Shown here in pieces: positions 9,424 to 17,403 of a DNA stretch of 64,000 nucleotides (its first letter is position 1; each line of letters starts with the position of its first letter). Location: contig JABDBI010000001.1 in the NCBI GenBank assembly GCA_013288705.1, positions 1 to 64,000 on the forward strand, written 5' to 3'. The notes below the pieces were generated by a model. The model was given only the letters and a program-made list of their open reading frames with translations. It had not been told where the DNA came from and made no database searches. The DNA is from Methanobacteriota archaeon. Lineage in GTDB: Bacteria > Myxococcota > UBA727 > JABDBI01. The position numbers were made by a program, and so were the translations under genes.

Positions 9424-10404
9424 CTAGCGACACTCCTGAATGGCCGTCTGATTGTTCTCATAGCTATCGCCACCTTTCTCTTTAAAACAATCTGTCAGCG
9501 CCTTGATCGCTTTATGCTTCTGATCAGCGATCGCAAAGTGCTCAATAAAATCTCCAGGCTCCCACACCACATCCTCCCCATACGCAAAAAGGGTAATCAT
9601 TCCACTTCCCGGGTAAAACGCTGTCAAATGCCGTTGCGGTAGTATGATTGCTTCCTTCGCAACAAGAGAGGGGTCGTAATATTTCTGCTCCACAGGTGTA
9701 TAGCTCAGCTCCCCCCGCCCATCCTTGCCTATAAAACCAAAGATGTAGTCTTGAAGCGCCTCTTGCTCTGGCTGATTGTGGTTTCTGTAATAGGCGTAGC
9801 TCCGTGCAACCGTTGCCAACATTTCTCTCGACCATGGATCATTCTTTAATAGAAAAATACCCGCGTTGATCTTCATGTAGGGCTCTCTCGATACCAAAAA
9901 TGATTTACCGGGGTGCTTCGCGGTTATCTCCTCAAGCGGGATTGTGAAATTGGTGAAAAGCGCATCTGCATCCACCCACATCACCCAGCCATAGCGACGT
10001 TTTTCTGGGTCATGGCTGCGCGCATCGCGCTCCTCGAAAGCAGCCTGAACGGCGAATATTTTTTGCCAATAAAGGCCCAGTTGAAACACCTTGCTGGACG
10101 CGAACCTGTCAATAAACTGCTCGGTTAATAGGTTGTTGCGCAAGATATAATCATAGCCAAATTTTCTGGCATATCGCTGATGGACATCCTTCGCCAAGTC
10201 CAAATATTTCACATCCAATGTGGAATGGCTCACGATGGCGATGCATGGCTTGCTGGCATCACCCGGGTTGCACTGAATAATTTGATCGCTCAGTCGTTGA
10301 CTTAGATCTTCTGTAACGCGCTCAAATTGCTCTGGCTCACAGCCAAGCAATAGTGCGGCCATGGCCAATGGACACAACCAAAATCCTACAGTATCAGTAC
10401 GCAA
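9424..10404 (-). CDS. GT34-like (galactosyl/mannosyltransferase) lipoprotein
   Basis: 326 residues. The N-terminus has a textbook lipobox (ALLLGC, Cys22), so it should be an exported lipoprotein. The core resembles GT34 (GMA12/MNN10) enzymes: CIAIVSHS, ARKFGYDYIL, a KIFAV helix, WVDADALF (Asp145, Asp147; the DxD metal and nucleotide-sugar site), KINAGIFLLKNDPW and EQEALQDY, then a late FYPGSGMITLF. Family assignment is from motif order. The TTG start at 10404 is chosen because later starts leave too few residues before Cys22; it abuts the divergent ATG at 10404, leaving no intergenic space. Third glycosyltransferase type in the same block. Confidence 0.72.
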   Translation of the reverse strand: MRTDTVGFWLCPLAMAALLLGCEPEQFERVTEDLSQRLSDQIIQCNPGDASKPCIAIVSHSTLDVKYLDLAKDVHQRYARKFGYDYILRNNLLTEQFIDRFASSKVFQLGLYWQKIFAVQAAFEERDARSHDPEKRRYGWVMWVDADALFTNFTIPLEEITAKHPGKSFLVSREPYMKINAGIFLLKNDPWSREMLATVARSYAYYRNHNQPEQEALQDYIFGFIGKDGRGELSYTPVEQKYYDPSLVAKEAIILPQRHLTAFYPGSGMITLFAYGEDVVWEPGDFIEHFAIADQKHKAIKALTDCFKEKGGDSYENNQTAIQECR

Positions 10405-10976
10405 TGTTTTATCCCTATTTCACTCTCAAATTTCGGCAGCATCTCTTATTGGCGCTATTGTCTTTGAGCGCCCAAAAAATCAATGCAGACCCTACACCAT
10501 TTTTGTCCAAGGGCAAAATGCATGTAGGTGGGTTTCTCTCTTTTCCTTTTGAATACGATAATACAAGGACGTTTTCACTCGGCCTTCGACTTGAGCCCGA
10601 ATATGGCTATTTTGTCATAAACCAGCTTGAGATCGTTGGTGCGGGGTTTGCGCAGACGCAAATTTACCGCTCCGATGAACCACCGGGGCGGGCCAAATTT
10701 GTGCGCTGGGGCGGGCAGGTTGGGGCGAACTACTACTTTGACCTGCACAGCTCTTTTTTCCCATACACCGGCCTTCACTTCGGCGTTCATGTCAACAATT
10801 TGGATGCTCAAACCGGGCAGTGGTTTTTTGAAGTTCCCGTTGGGGCACTCTTTTTGATCAACGATCGTGTTGGCATTCGAGCCGGTTTTCCTCTACAACT
10901 GATCTTTTGGACCAACTCTATTTTTCACAAAATCACCGCGGGCCCTGTGTTTTTGGGTGTTATGGTCTTCTTCTAG
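10404..10976 (+). CDS. Small outer-membrane beta-barrel protein C
   Basis: 190 residues from ATG 10404 (MFYPYFTLKF...), with a signal peptide ending near INADP. Paralogue of protein A at 7152-7715: both have FL..G.M...G, a long FSLGL(R/E)xxPE(Y/W)xYF strand pair, RWGxxxGxxYYFD, (F/P)F(P/V)xxGxxFG, an E(V/I)PxGxLxxxNxxVGxxxGxPL block and a final LGVxxFF. The C-terminal Phe-Phe is the expected barrel-assembly signal. It lies between the divergent GT34-like lipoprotein and dnaE and closes the accessory block. Function unknown; outer-membrane location is inference from strand pattern and C-terminus. Confidence 0.7.
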   Translation: MFYPYFTLKFRQHLLLALLSLSAQKINADPTPFLSKGKMHVGGFLSFPFEYDNTRTFSLGLRLEPEYGYFVINQLEIVGAGFAQTQIYRSDEPPGRAKFVRWGGQVGANYYFDLHSSFFPYTGLHFGVHVNNLDAQTGQWFFEVPVGALFLINDRVGIRAGFPLQLIFWTNSIFHKITAGPVFLGVMVFF

Positions 10977-10995
10977 CGCCTTTGGAGTTCCGTTC

Positions 10996-13900
10996 GTGTC
11001 TGCCAACGACTTCACCCATCTGCATCTGCACACCCAATACTCCTTCCTCGACGGTGCCATTCGCATCAAGGATCTGGTCAAGCGTGTGAGTGAGCTCGGC
11101 ATGAAACAAGTGGCTGTCACCGATCATGGCAATTTGTTTGGCGCGCTGGATTTTTATATGCAGGCAAAGAGTGCTGGCATCAGGCCCATTCTCGGAATGG
11201 AAGCCTATGTAACGGGCAAAGCCAAACATACCGACAAAATCCGCGAGAACTTTCACCTGGTGCTACTTGCCGAGAATAACATCGGCTACGACAACTTGCG
11301 CAAACTGAGCTCCAAGGCATTTCTGAATGGCAAATTTTATTATCCACGCGTCGATAAAGATTTGCTCTATGAACACCGCGAAGGATTAATTGCCACCACC
11401 GCATGTCTCGGCGGCGAGGTTGGTAAGAAGTGCGCAAAAGATGATCTCGATGGTGCGCGGGAAGCCGCACGAGATTTCAAACGCATTTTCGGGCCCAATA
11501 ATTTCTTTCTCGAAGTTCAGCCCAACGGCATTGAGGTGCAAAACAAAGTCAACGCTACTCTCGTGGAAATGGCAAAGGACGAAGGGCTGCGCACCATTGC
11601 CACCAACGATTGCCATTATGTGACGCGCGATCAACATGACGCGCAAAATATTCTGATGGCAATTCGTCAGCAAAAAGCTTGGAACGACCCGACGCTGCAT
11701 AAACACGAAACCGATGCTTTTTATATTCGCTCCGGCGAGGAAATGTGGGGGCTTCTCAAAGACGACCACGCTTCTGCTTTTGAAATGGCTTGTGAAATCG
11801 GCGCTCGATGTAAAGTTGATCTCGATCTTGGCAAAACTTTTCTTCCCCCGTTTCCGTGTCCAGACGGATACAAGGATGAGGTTGATTACATTCGAAGCCT
11901 TGCACAAAAAGGGCTTGAACGTAGGTTTAAAGAAATCTCTTACATCGTCGATCGCGACCAGTATCAGCAGCGGCTCGATAGCGAAATCGCCGTGATCATA
12001 GGGATGGGATTCTCCAGCTACTTTTTGATTGTGCAAGATTTCATCAACTGGGCCAAGAATAACGGCATTCGCGTAGGCCCGGGACGTGGTTCAGGAGCAG
12101 GTAGCCTTGTCGCTTATGCGCTGCGCATCACTGACATTGATCCGATCCCTTATCATCTGCTATTTGAGCGCTTTTTGAATCCCGAGCGCGTATCCATGCC
12201 TGATTTCGACGTGGATTTCATGCAGGCGCGAAGAGGTGAGGTAATTCAATACGTCGCCGATCATTATGGACGTGATCACGTTGGGCAGATTGCCACCTAT
12301 GCGGCGTTGAATCCAAAGAGTGCGATCAAAGATGTGGCACGCACTTTGGGTGTCCCGTTCTCGGAAATTAATGAGCTGACCAAACCCATGCCCCTCTTGG
12401 TCGATGGCAAAAAACCCGATCTCGAACATGCGCTCGAATATGCCCCCAAGCTGAAAGAGAAAGCCCTCACCGATCCAACTTACCGTCGTGTGCTGGATAC
12501 GGCGCGCGTGCTCGAGGGCCTATATCGGCAAGCGGGTATGCACGCAGGTGGCGTCGTAATTGCCGAGAGGCCACTTGTAGATTACGTACCTGTTTTTGCT
12601 GGGCAGAATGGGGAGCTCGTCACTCAGTTTGATAAAGATAAGGTAGAGGCCGCGGGCCTGTTGAAATTCGACTTTTTGGGGTTGAAGACGCTGGATGTTA
12701 TTCATCAGGCGGAAATTTTGATTAATGAGCGCGTCGCAATGGAGAACAAGCTTTCTTCGGACGCGCGGGCAGAGGCGGCGAAGAAGCATCCGCATATGCG
12801 GTCCACCCTCACCGCCACCGAGATTGCGCCACTGGTTGTTGAGTTGCTGCATCCGGAGGAAAGTGATGTTTATGAGTTGATTAGCTCTGGGGATACGCTC
12901 GGGGTGTTTCAAGTCGAGTCTTCGGGCTTTCAGGATCTGTGCAGGAGACTCAAGCCCGATTGTTTTGAAGATATCATCGCCGCTGTGGCGCTTTATCGTC
13001 CGGGCCCGATGCAGTCGGGCATGGTGGACGATTTCATTGATCGAAAACACGGACGCAAAAAAGTTGAATATCCGCATCCACTTCTCGAGACGGTACTGAA
13101 ACCTACCTACGGCACCATCGTCTATCAGGAACAGGTGATGCAGGCCGCGCAAGTCTTGGCAGGCTACACGCTCGGTAGCGCTGATATTTTGCGACGTGCC
13201 ATGGGCAAAAAGAAACTCGAAGAGATGCAAGAGCAGCGTTCGGCTTTTATCAGCGGTTCACAAGCAAATGGCGTGGATCCAAAACAGGCTGGCGATATTT
13301 TTGATTTGATTGAGAAATTTGCCGGTTACGGTTTCAATAAAAGCCACTCGGCAGCCTATGCACTCATCACCTATCAAACAGCTTATCTGAAATGTTTCTA
13401 CCCTGTCGAATTTATGACGGCACTGTTAACCACGTCTTCGGATTCCACTGATGACGTCGTAAAATACATCTACGAAGCACGCACCACGGGCATCAACGTG
13501 CTCCCGCCAGACATAAACGTCTCTTCGCGCAGATTTACTGTCGACTACCTGCAAAACCCGCCGACACGACGAAAGAATGCACACACTGCTTACGGGCAAA
13601 TTCGTTTCGGGCTCGAAGCCGTCAAGGGTCTAGGTGATGCAGCGCTGGATGTGATTTTGGAAGCACGTGCCGACAAGGGTGCCTTCAAAAACCTGTTCCA
13701 GTTTTGCGAAAGTGTGAGCCTACAAAAAATCAACAAGAAAGTTCTGGAAGCGTTGATTACCTCTGGAGCCATGGATGGATTTGGCCACGCGCGCAAACAG
13801 CATTTCATGGCTATCGAAAGGGCAATGACCGCTGCACACAGCACCCAGCGCGATGCAGCAGTGGGTCAGACAAACTTGTTTAGCTTATTTTCGGGGCCAC

Positions 13901-14616
13901 AAGAATCCAGCCCGACGCATGAAGAATACGACGCAGTGGGCGAATGGCCCGAGAAAGAAAAGCTGAGTCTTGAACGCGATGCTATTGGCTTTTATCTCTC
14001 TGGGCATCCCCTGGATCGGTATATCAAGGAAGCCAAGAAACTTGGTGCAATTCCAACAGTTCAGCTGGTCAATGCGAAGCACAATGACAGCGTGCTGATC
14101 GTGGGTATCGTTGCTGATTTACGTGAACGACCGATGAAAAATGGCGACGGCCGTTGGGCAATTGCAACCATCGAGGACAACTTTGGGCAAGCTGAAGTGC
14201 TGTGCTTCAGCAAAGTCTACCTAGAGGCAGAGGGCCCTTTGAAGAGTGGAGAGCCGTTACTCATCAAGGGACGTGCGTTGATCGACGACATCGATGACGA
14301 TGGCAGGCAAGCCACGCCAAAAATGCGGCTGGAGAGCGTGATTTCCTTGAGCAATGCGCAAAAAGAGCGCACACGCTGTTTGGAACTTCGCATCAAACTT
14401 TCTGATCAACCCTTGGATAACGATCATTTGTTTGCGCGCATTCAAGAGATCTGTGCAAAGCATAAGGGCAATAAGCCCCTGCAGTTTGTACTCCTCACCG
14501 CAGATGGATGCGAAGTACTGGTACGTGCTGGAAAAGAACTGGCTGTGGAACCAAATGATGACCTCGTCATGGCCCTAGAAGTGTGCACAGGCATTACGCA
14601 GGTGTCACGCGTCTAG
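10996..14616 (+). CDS. dnaE: DNA polymerase III alpha subunit DnaE
   Basis: Replicative DNA polymerase catalytic subunit, 1206 residues. The GTG at 10996 is chosen because GGAG at 10984-10987 sits at good spacing and the protein then opens (M)SANDFTHLHLHTQYS, the PHP domain; an ATG at 10957 lies inside the previous gene. Seen: PHP motifs HLHTQYSFLDG and TDHGNLFG, GPGRGSGAGSLVAY, the catalytic aspartates in PDFDVDF, AGMHAGGVVI, YRPGPMQSGM, GFNKSHSAAYALI, and a C-terminal OB-fold region (VGIVADLRERP). Normal length for a proteobacterial-type DnaE. Its 3' end overlaps the convergent DUF2058 gene by 12 bases. Confidence 0.98.
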   Translation: MSANDFTHLHLHTQYSFLDGAIRIKDLVKRVSELGMKQVAVTDHGNLFGALDFYMQAKSAGIRPILGMEAYVTGKAKHTDKIRENFHLVLLAENNIGYDNLRKLSSKAFLNGKFYYPRVDKDLLYEHREGLIATTACLGGEVGKKCAKDDLDGAREAARDFKRIFGPNNFFLEVQPNGIEVQNKVNATLVEMAKDEGLRTIATNDCHYVTRDQHDAQNILMAIRQQKAWNDPTLHKHETDAFYIRSGEEMWGLLKDDHASAFEMACEIGARCKVDLDLGKTFLPPFPCPDGYKDEVDYIRSLAQKGLERRFKEISYIVDRDQYQQRLDSEIAVIIGMGFSSYFLIVQDFINWAKNNGIRVGPGRGSGAGSLVAYALRITDIDPIPYHLLFERFLNPERVSMPDFDVDFMQARRGEVIQYVADHYGRDHVGQIATYAALNPKSAIKDVARTLGVPFSEINELTKPMPLLVDGKKPDLEHALEYAPKLKEKALTDPTYRRVLDTARVLEGLYRQAGMHAGGVVIAERPLVDYVPVFAGQNGELVTQFDKDKVEAAGLLKFDFLGLKTLDVIHQAEILINERVAMENKLSSDARAEAAKKHPHMRSTLTATEIAPLVVELLHPEESDVYELISSGDTLGVFQVESSGFQDLCRRLKPDCFEDIIAAVALYRPGPMQSGMVDDFIDRKHGRKKVEYPHPLLETVLKPTYGTIVYQEQVMQAAQVLAGYTLGSADILRRAMGKKKLEEMQEQRSAFISGSQANGVDPKQAGDIFDLIEKFAGYGFNKSHSAAYALITYQTAYLKCFYPVEFMTALLTTSSDSTDDVVKYIYEARTTGINVLPPDINVSSRRFTVDYLQNPPTRRKNAHTAYGQIRFGLEAVKGLGDAALDVILEARADKGAFKNLFQFCESVSLQKINKKVLEALITSGAMDGFGHARKQHFMAIERAMTAAHSTQRDAAVGQTNLFSLFSGPQESSPTHEEYDAVGEWPEKEKLSLERDAIGFYLSGHPLDRYIKEAKKLGAIPTVQLVNAKHNDSVLIVGIVADLRERPMKNGDGRWAIATIEDNFGQAEVLCFSKVYLEAEGPLKSGEPLLIKGRALIDDIDDDGRQATPKMRLESVISLSNAQKERTRCLELRIKLSDQPLDNDHLFARIQEICAKHKGNKPLQFVLLTADGCEVLVRAGKELAVEPNDDLVMALEVCTGITQVSRV

Positions 14617-15102
14617 ATCTTTCAGGACCCTCACCCATTGGGGAAAAACCTCTCGCACATCTTCCGCAATATCCCTGGGCACCACGCAATGCGCGGCCCC
14701 ATGATCGGACATATACGCGATAATGCCCGCCTTGCCAGCATTCACAGCGCCACAAACATCCGCCTCGAGCGTAAGCCAACTAATCGTGTTATCTTCCTTC
14801 TGGAAAAAATAACGTTCACTATTCTCCGATAGCGGACTCACCTGTTTGTCGAGGCGATTTCGATTGACCCAACGCCTAATCAAACCATATTGTTCGTTGC
14901 GGCCCATCGCTTTGAGTTCAGCAAGCTGCTTCGCTCTCTGCCGCGCTTCAAAGTCTTCATCGCTCTCCACCACCAGCTCCACAGATTTCTCAGCTCTCGG
15001 CCGGGCGCTCTGGCGATGGTTCTTTTGCCGATCTTCAACTTCCTTCACACGTTCTTCAGTGACCAAACCAGCCTTCAGCAATTGCGCCTTCAGATTAAAC
15101 AT
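14605..15102 (-). CDS. DUF2058 (YaiL-like) protein
   Basis: 165 residues from the ATG at 15102, which has a strong GGGAGGG upstream; longer in-frame starts are disfavoured because the family begins, as here, with a short N-terminal helix (MFNLKAQLLKAGLVTEE). A charged, Arg/Lys/Glu-rich central part is followed by the family's conserved ISWLTLEADVCGAV and CVVPRDIAEDVREVFP segments. E. coli YaiL is a nucleoprotein of unknown role. Last gene of a five-gene minus-strand operon; start overlaps the DUF971 gene by 8 bases. Confidence 0.85.
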   Translation of the reverse strand: MFNLKAQLLKAGLVTEERVKEVEDRQKNHRQSARPRAEKSVELVVESDEDFEARQRAKQLAELKAMGRNEQYGLIRRWVNRNRLDKQVSPLSENSERYFFQKEDNTISWLTLEADVCGAVNAGKAGIIAYMSDHGAAHCVVPRDIAEDVREVFPQWVRVLKDLDA

Positions 15103-15445
15103 GTTCAGCCCTCCCACTAACGAGTGATTCTTCAGGTACTCCCCAACGTAACTCTTCGCTTTGATCAAGTTTGCGCAAGATGTCAAAGCGAAAGATCCCC
15201 AAAGCATGATTGTCACTGAAGCGGAAACTCACCGCGTAGCGACCTACCAAATCTGCTCCAGAAATCGTCTGCACTCTGTTCTCGTGAAACCGCACAATGC
15301 GCTGGTGCCCCTGGCATTCGGCGCAAGGACAATAGCCTCTTAAGCGCGTAATGGGTAACCGGCTGATATGGCCATCGGCCCACGTGATGGCAACAAGATG
15401 TTGATCGTTTTGCACTTGAATATCGACGGGAGTAAACTCTTTCAT
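15095..15445 (-). CDS. DUF971 (gamma-butyrobetaine hydroxylase-like N-terminal) protein
   Basis: 116 residues from ATG 15445, which forms an ATGA overlap with the upstream gene and has GAGG at proper spacing. The DUF971 core is seen: ITWADGHISRLPITRLRGYCPCAECQGH, in which three Cys and a His form the family's zinc site, and a late FRFSDNHALGIFRFDILRKL. Domain members are linked to iron-sulphur or carnitine-type enzymes, but stand-alone proteins have no firm function. Translationally coupled on both sides within the 14605-19271 operon. Confidence 0.85.
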   Translation of the reverse strand: MKEFTPVDIQVQNDQHLVAITWADGHISRLPITRLRGYCPCAECQGHQRIVRFHENRVQTISGADLVGRYAVSFRFSDNHALGIFRFDILRKLDQSEELRWGVPEESLVSGRAEHV

Positions 15446-16194
15446 GAATACATCCTCATCCATAGCCGTGCCCGCTGGTTGTGATAAAAACGCCGCAGAA
15501 AACTCATAGGCCACATGGCGTACCAAGCGCTTAAAAACGCTCCGGCCCAAGTTGGGCGATAGCATTGCTCGTCTTGATCAAAAAACAATCCACCCATTTG
15601 CTCTTGTTCTTTCAGATCCGTCACCAAACTATTTTGCACTTCAGAGAGTTCTTCTCCCTCTGTGATCAGCGTTGGAGTCCCGCCTTTTTTGACGAGCTTT
15701 CGCAGATAAAACTGATGAATGCGCACCAACAATTTTGGCTCTTTAATCATTTGCCACCCCCGACAAATCTTCCTTTTATTATTAATCGGCATTCCTGCTA
15801 AATCACTGTTATAGGTGCAAAGCTCAGTACCATCAGAGAAACGTGACGTCATTTCCAAAAATGCATGAAGTAATTGTTCTTGATGCTCCTCGGCAACAAG
15901 CGCTGTAGCCAGCGCCATGATTTTTTGCTGCCGATGCACCAGCCCACGCATATAAATGCGCATATTGGACACTTCGTCGTAAGTCACCGCATCGAAACAA
16001 TACAAAAAACCCAAACTCTCAAGGCTCTTGGCACTGGCATCAAATGTGGCGCGCACACTAGGCGGCGCAAAGTCGCTCAAAATGGATCGCAAAAGGGGCT
16101 TTGGCGCAAGGCGTTGCGTTCGCCGCACCATAATTGGCACCGCAACATACCATGCAAGGATCGCGATTATCGCAAGCAACAAAAGATTCGACAT
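15442..16194 (-). CDS. Membrane-anchored protein of unknown function
   Basis: 250 residues. One N-terminal transmembrane helix (LLLLAIIAILAWYVAVPIMV) followed by a basic segment and a soluble, mostly alpha/beta region facing the cytoplasm by the positive-inside rule. I do not recognise the family. Recognisable local features are a helical TALVAEEHQEQLLHAFLEM stretch and a Trp/Tyr-rich C-terminus ending in basic residues. It starts 9 bases after the REC-EAL gene and overlaps DUF971 by ATGA, so it is probably made with them. Confidence 0.7.
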   Translation of the reverse strand: MSNLLLLAIIAILAWYVAVPIMVRRTQRLAPKPLLRSILSDFAPPSVRATFDASAKSLESLGFLYCFDAVTYDEVSNMRIYMRGLVHRQQKIMALATALVAEEHQEQLLHAFLEMTSRFSDGTELCTYNSDLAGMPINNKRKICRGWQMIKEPKLLVRIHQFYLRKLVKKGGTPTLITEGEELSEVQNSLVTDLKEQEQMGGLFFDQDEQCYRPTWAGAFLSAWYAMWPMSFLRRFYHNQRARLWMRMYS

Positions 16195-16203
16195 GAGGAT
16201 GGA

Positions 16204-17403
16204 TCAATCGGAAAAAAGCGCGTTTTGCAAAGGGGGAGCTGGATGCCTATCAAACCACCCAGAACTGGTAAGCTCCATGGCCGAAAGGGGGGGGCAAAAA
16301 TAATAGCCTTGCGCGCAGCGAACCCCAAGCGTCATGGCGGCTTGTAACTCTCGATCTGTTTCAACGTTCTCCAGAATCATCGGTATTAAGAGTTGGCTGG
16401 CCATGTGAGAAGCTGCCCCTACAATCACTTGTTTTGTCGCATCGGTATCGAGAGAGCGGCAAAATGCGCCCGACAGCTTAATATAATCGGGCTTTAGCTC
16501 CTGCAGTAATTTGAGATTGGCGTAGCCCTCACCAAAATCGTCAAGGGCAATGCCAAAACCACTATCCCGCAATAAGGTCACAGTTTGGGAAAAGGCCTCT
16601 TGATTTAGAATGCCCTGCTGTTCAGTCAACTCAAATACAATGTCCGTATGTCTAAAACTTGTGCCCTGCAGCAGCGATGTCATTTTTGAGAAAAAACTTG
16701 GATTAATCAAGGATCGCGGGCGTACATTCATGAATAATCTGCACCCATGACGCAATTTTTCCGCCTCCTTCAAAGCGGCCTGCAGACAATGCAAATCTGT
16801 CTCGAAAAGCATCTCTTTGCGCTCAGCATAAGCGAACAAAATCTCCGGCGTCCATCGTGGCGCATTTTTGGGCGCACGCGCAAGACTCTCGACCCCAAGG
16901 GTTCGTGGGGTCGAGGCCATTTTATCAAACCCCACAATCGGTTGCAACAAAGCCTGCATGGCATAGGATTTTAGAAACTGCTCCAGCTTCATGAAATGAC
17001 AAACATCCACATGGCCGCTCAACTTTGTTTTTTGTTTGTCCGTCGCAATTGACTGAAGCACGGACACATCGATGGGCTTTTCAAGCACATGTTGGCCACC
17101 AGCCCCCTGCACAAGATCACGGATCTCTGCGCTGGCCTCTGCAACTGCTGCAAAAATAACCGTTGACGGAAAATGCGTGCGCACATGGTGAATGAGTTTC
17201 AAACCCTCAAAACCACCTAATTCAGAGAGTTGCAAGTCTGTCACAACCGCCGCGAATTGGTGATGCGAAAGCAGGGCCTCCGCAGCTTCAATTTCTTCGC
17301 AAACAAAAAAGCAAATATTGTGCGCATCCACCTCTTTCGCCGCGGCAATCAGCTCGTTCGGTTCAGATGTCATCAACAAAATGCGTTTGATCGAGGCACT
17401 CAT
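16204..17403 (-). CDS. Response regulator with EAL domain (c-di-GMP phosphodiesterase)
   Basis: 399 residues from ATG 17403, an ATGA overlap with the upstream gene. N-terminal REC domain (about 1-125): AVVTDLQL carries the phospho-acceptor Asp and LEKPI the conserved Lys. C-terminal EAL domain: LGVESLAR (EAL-equivalent Glu), MNVRP (Asn), VFELTEQ (Glu), LDDFGEGYANL (metal-binding Asp pair), YIKLSGAF (Lys), ILENVETDREL (Glu) and CAQGYYF (Gln). All catalytic positions I can check are kept, so hydrolysis of c-di-GMP to pGpG is likely. No GGDEF domain is attached. The phosphorylating kinase is not in this window. Confidence 0.9.
   Translation of the reverse strand: MSASIKRILLMTSEPNELIAAAKEVDAHNICFFVCEEIEAAEALLSHHQFAAVVTDLQLSELGGFEGLKLIHHVRTHFPSTVIFAAVAEASAEIRDLVQGAGGQHVLEKPIDVSVLQSIATDKQKTKLSGHVDVCHFMKLEQFLKSYAMQALLQPIVGFDKMASTPRTLGVESLARAPKNAPRWTPEILFAYAERKEMLFETDLHCLQAALKEAEKLRHGCRLFMNVRPRSLINPSFFSKMTSLLQGTSFRHTDIVFELTEQQGILNQEAFSQTVTLLRDSGFGIALDDFGEGYANLKLLQELKPDYIKLSGAFCRSLDTDATKQVIVGAASHMASQLLIPMILENVETDRELQAAMTLGVRCAQGYYFCPPLSAMELTSSGWFDRHPAPPLQNALFSD

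Noticed and set aside
12520-13230. Minus-strand open frame of 236 codons
   Set aside because: Antisense to dnaE with no ribosome-binding site or family motif.
15446-15565. Longer start for the DUF971 protein
   Set aside because: The extra 40 residues are encoded inside the upstream membrane-protein gene and are not part of the domain.
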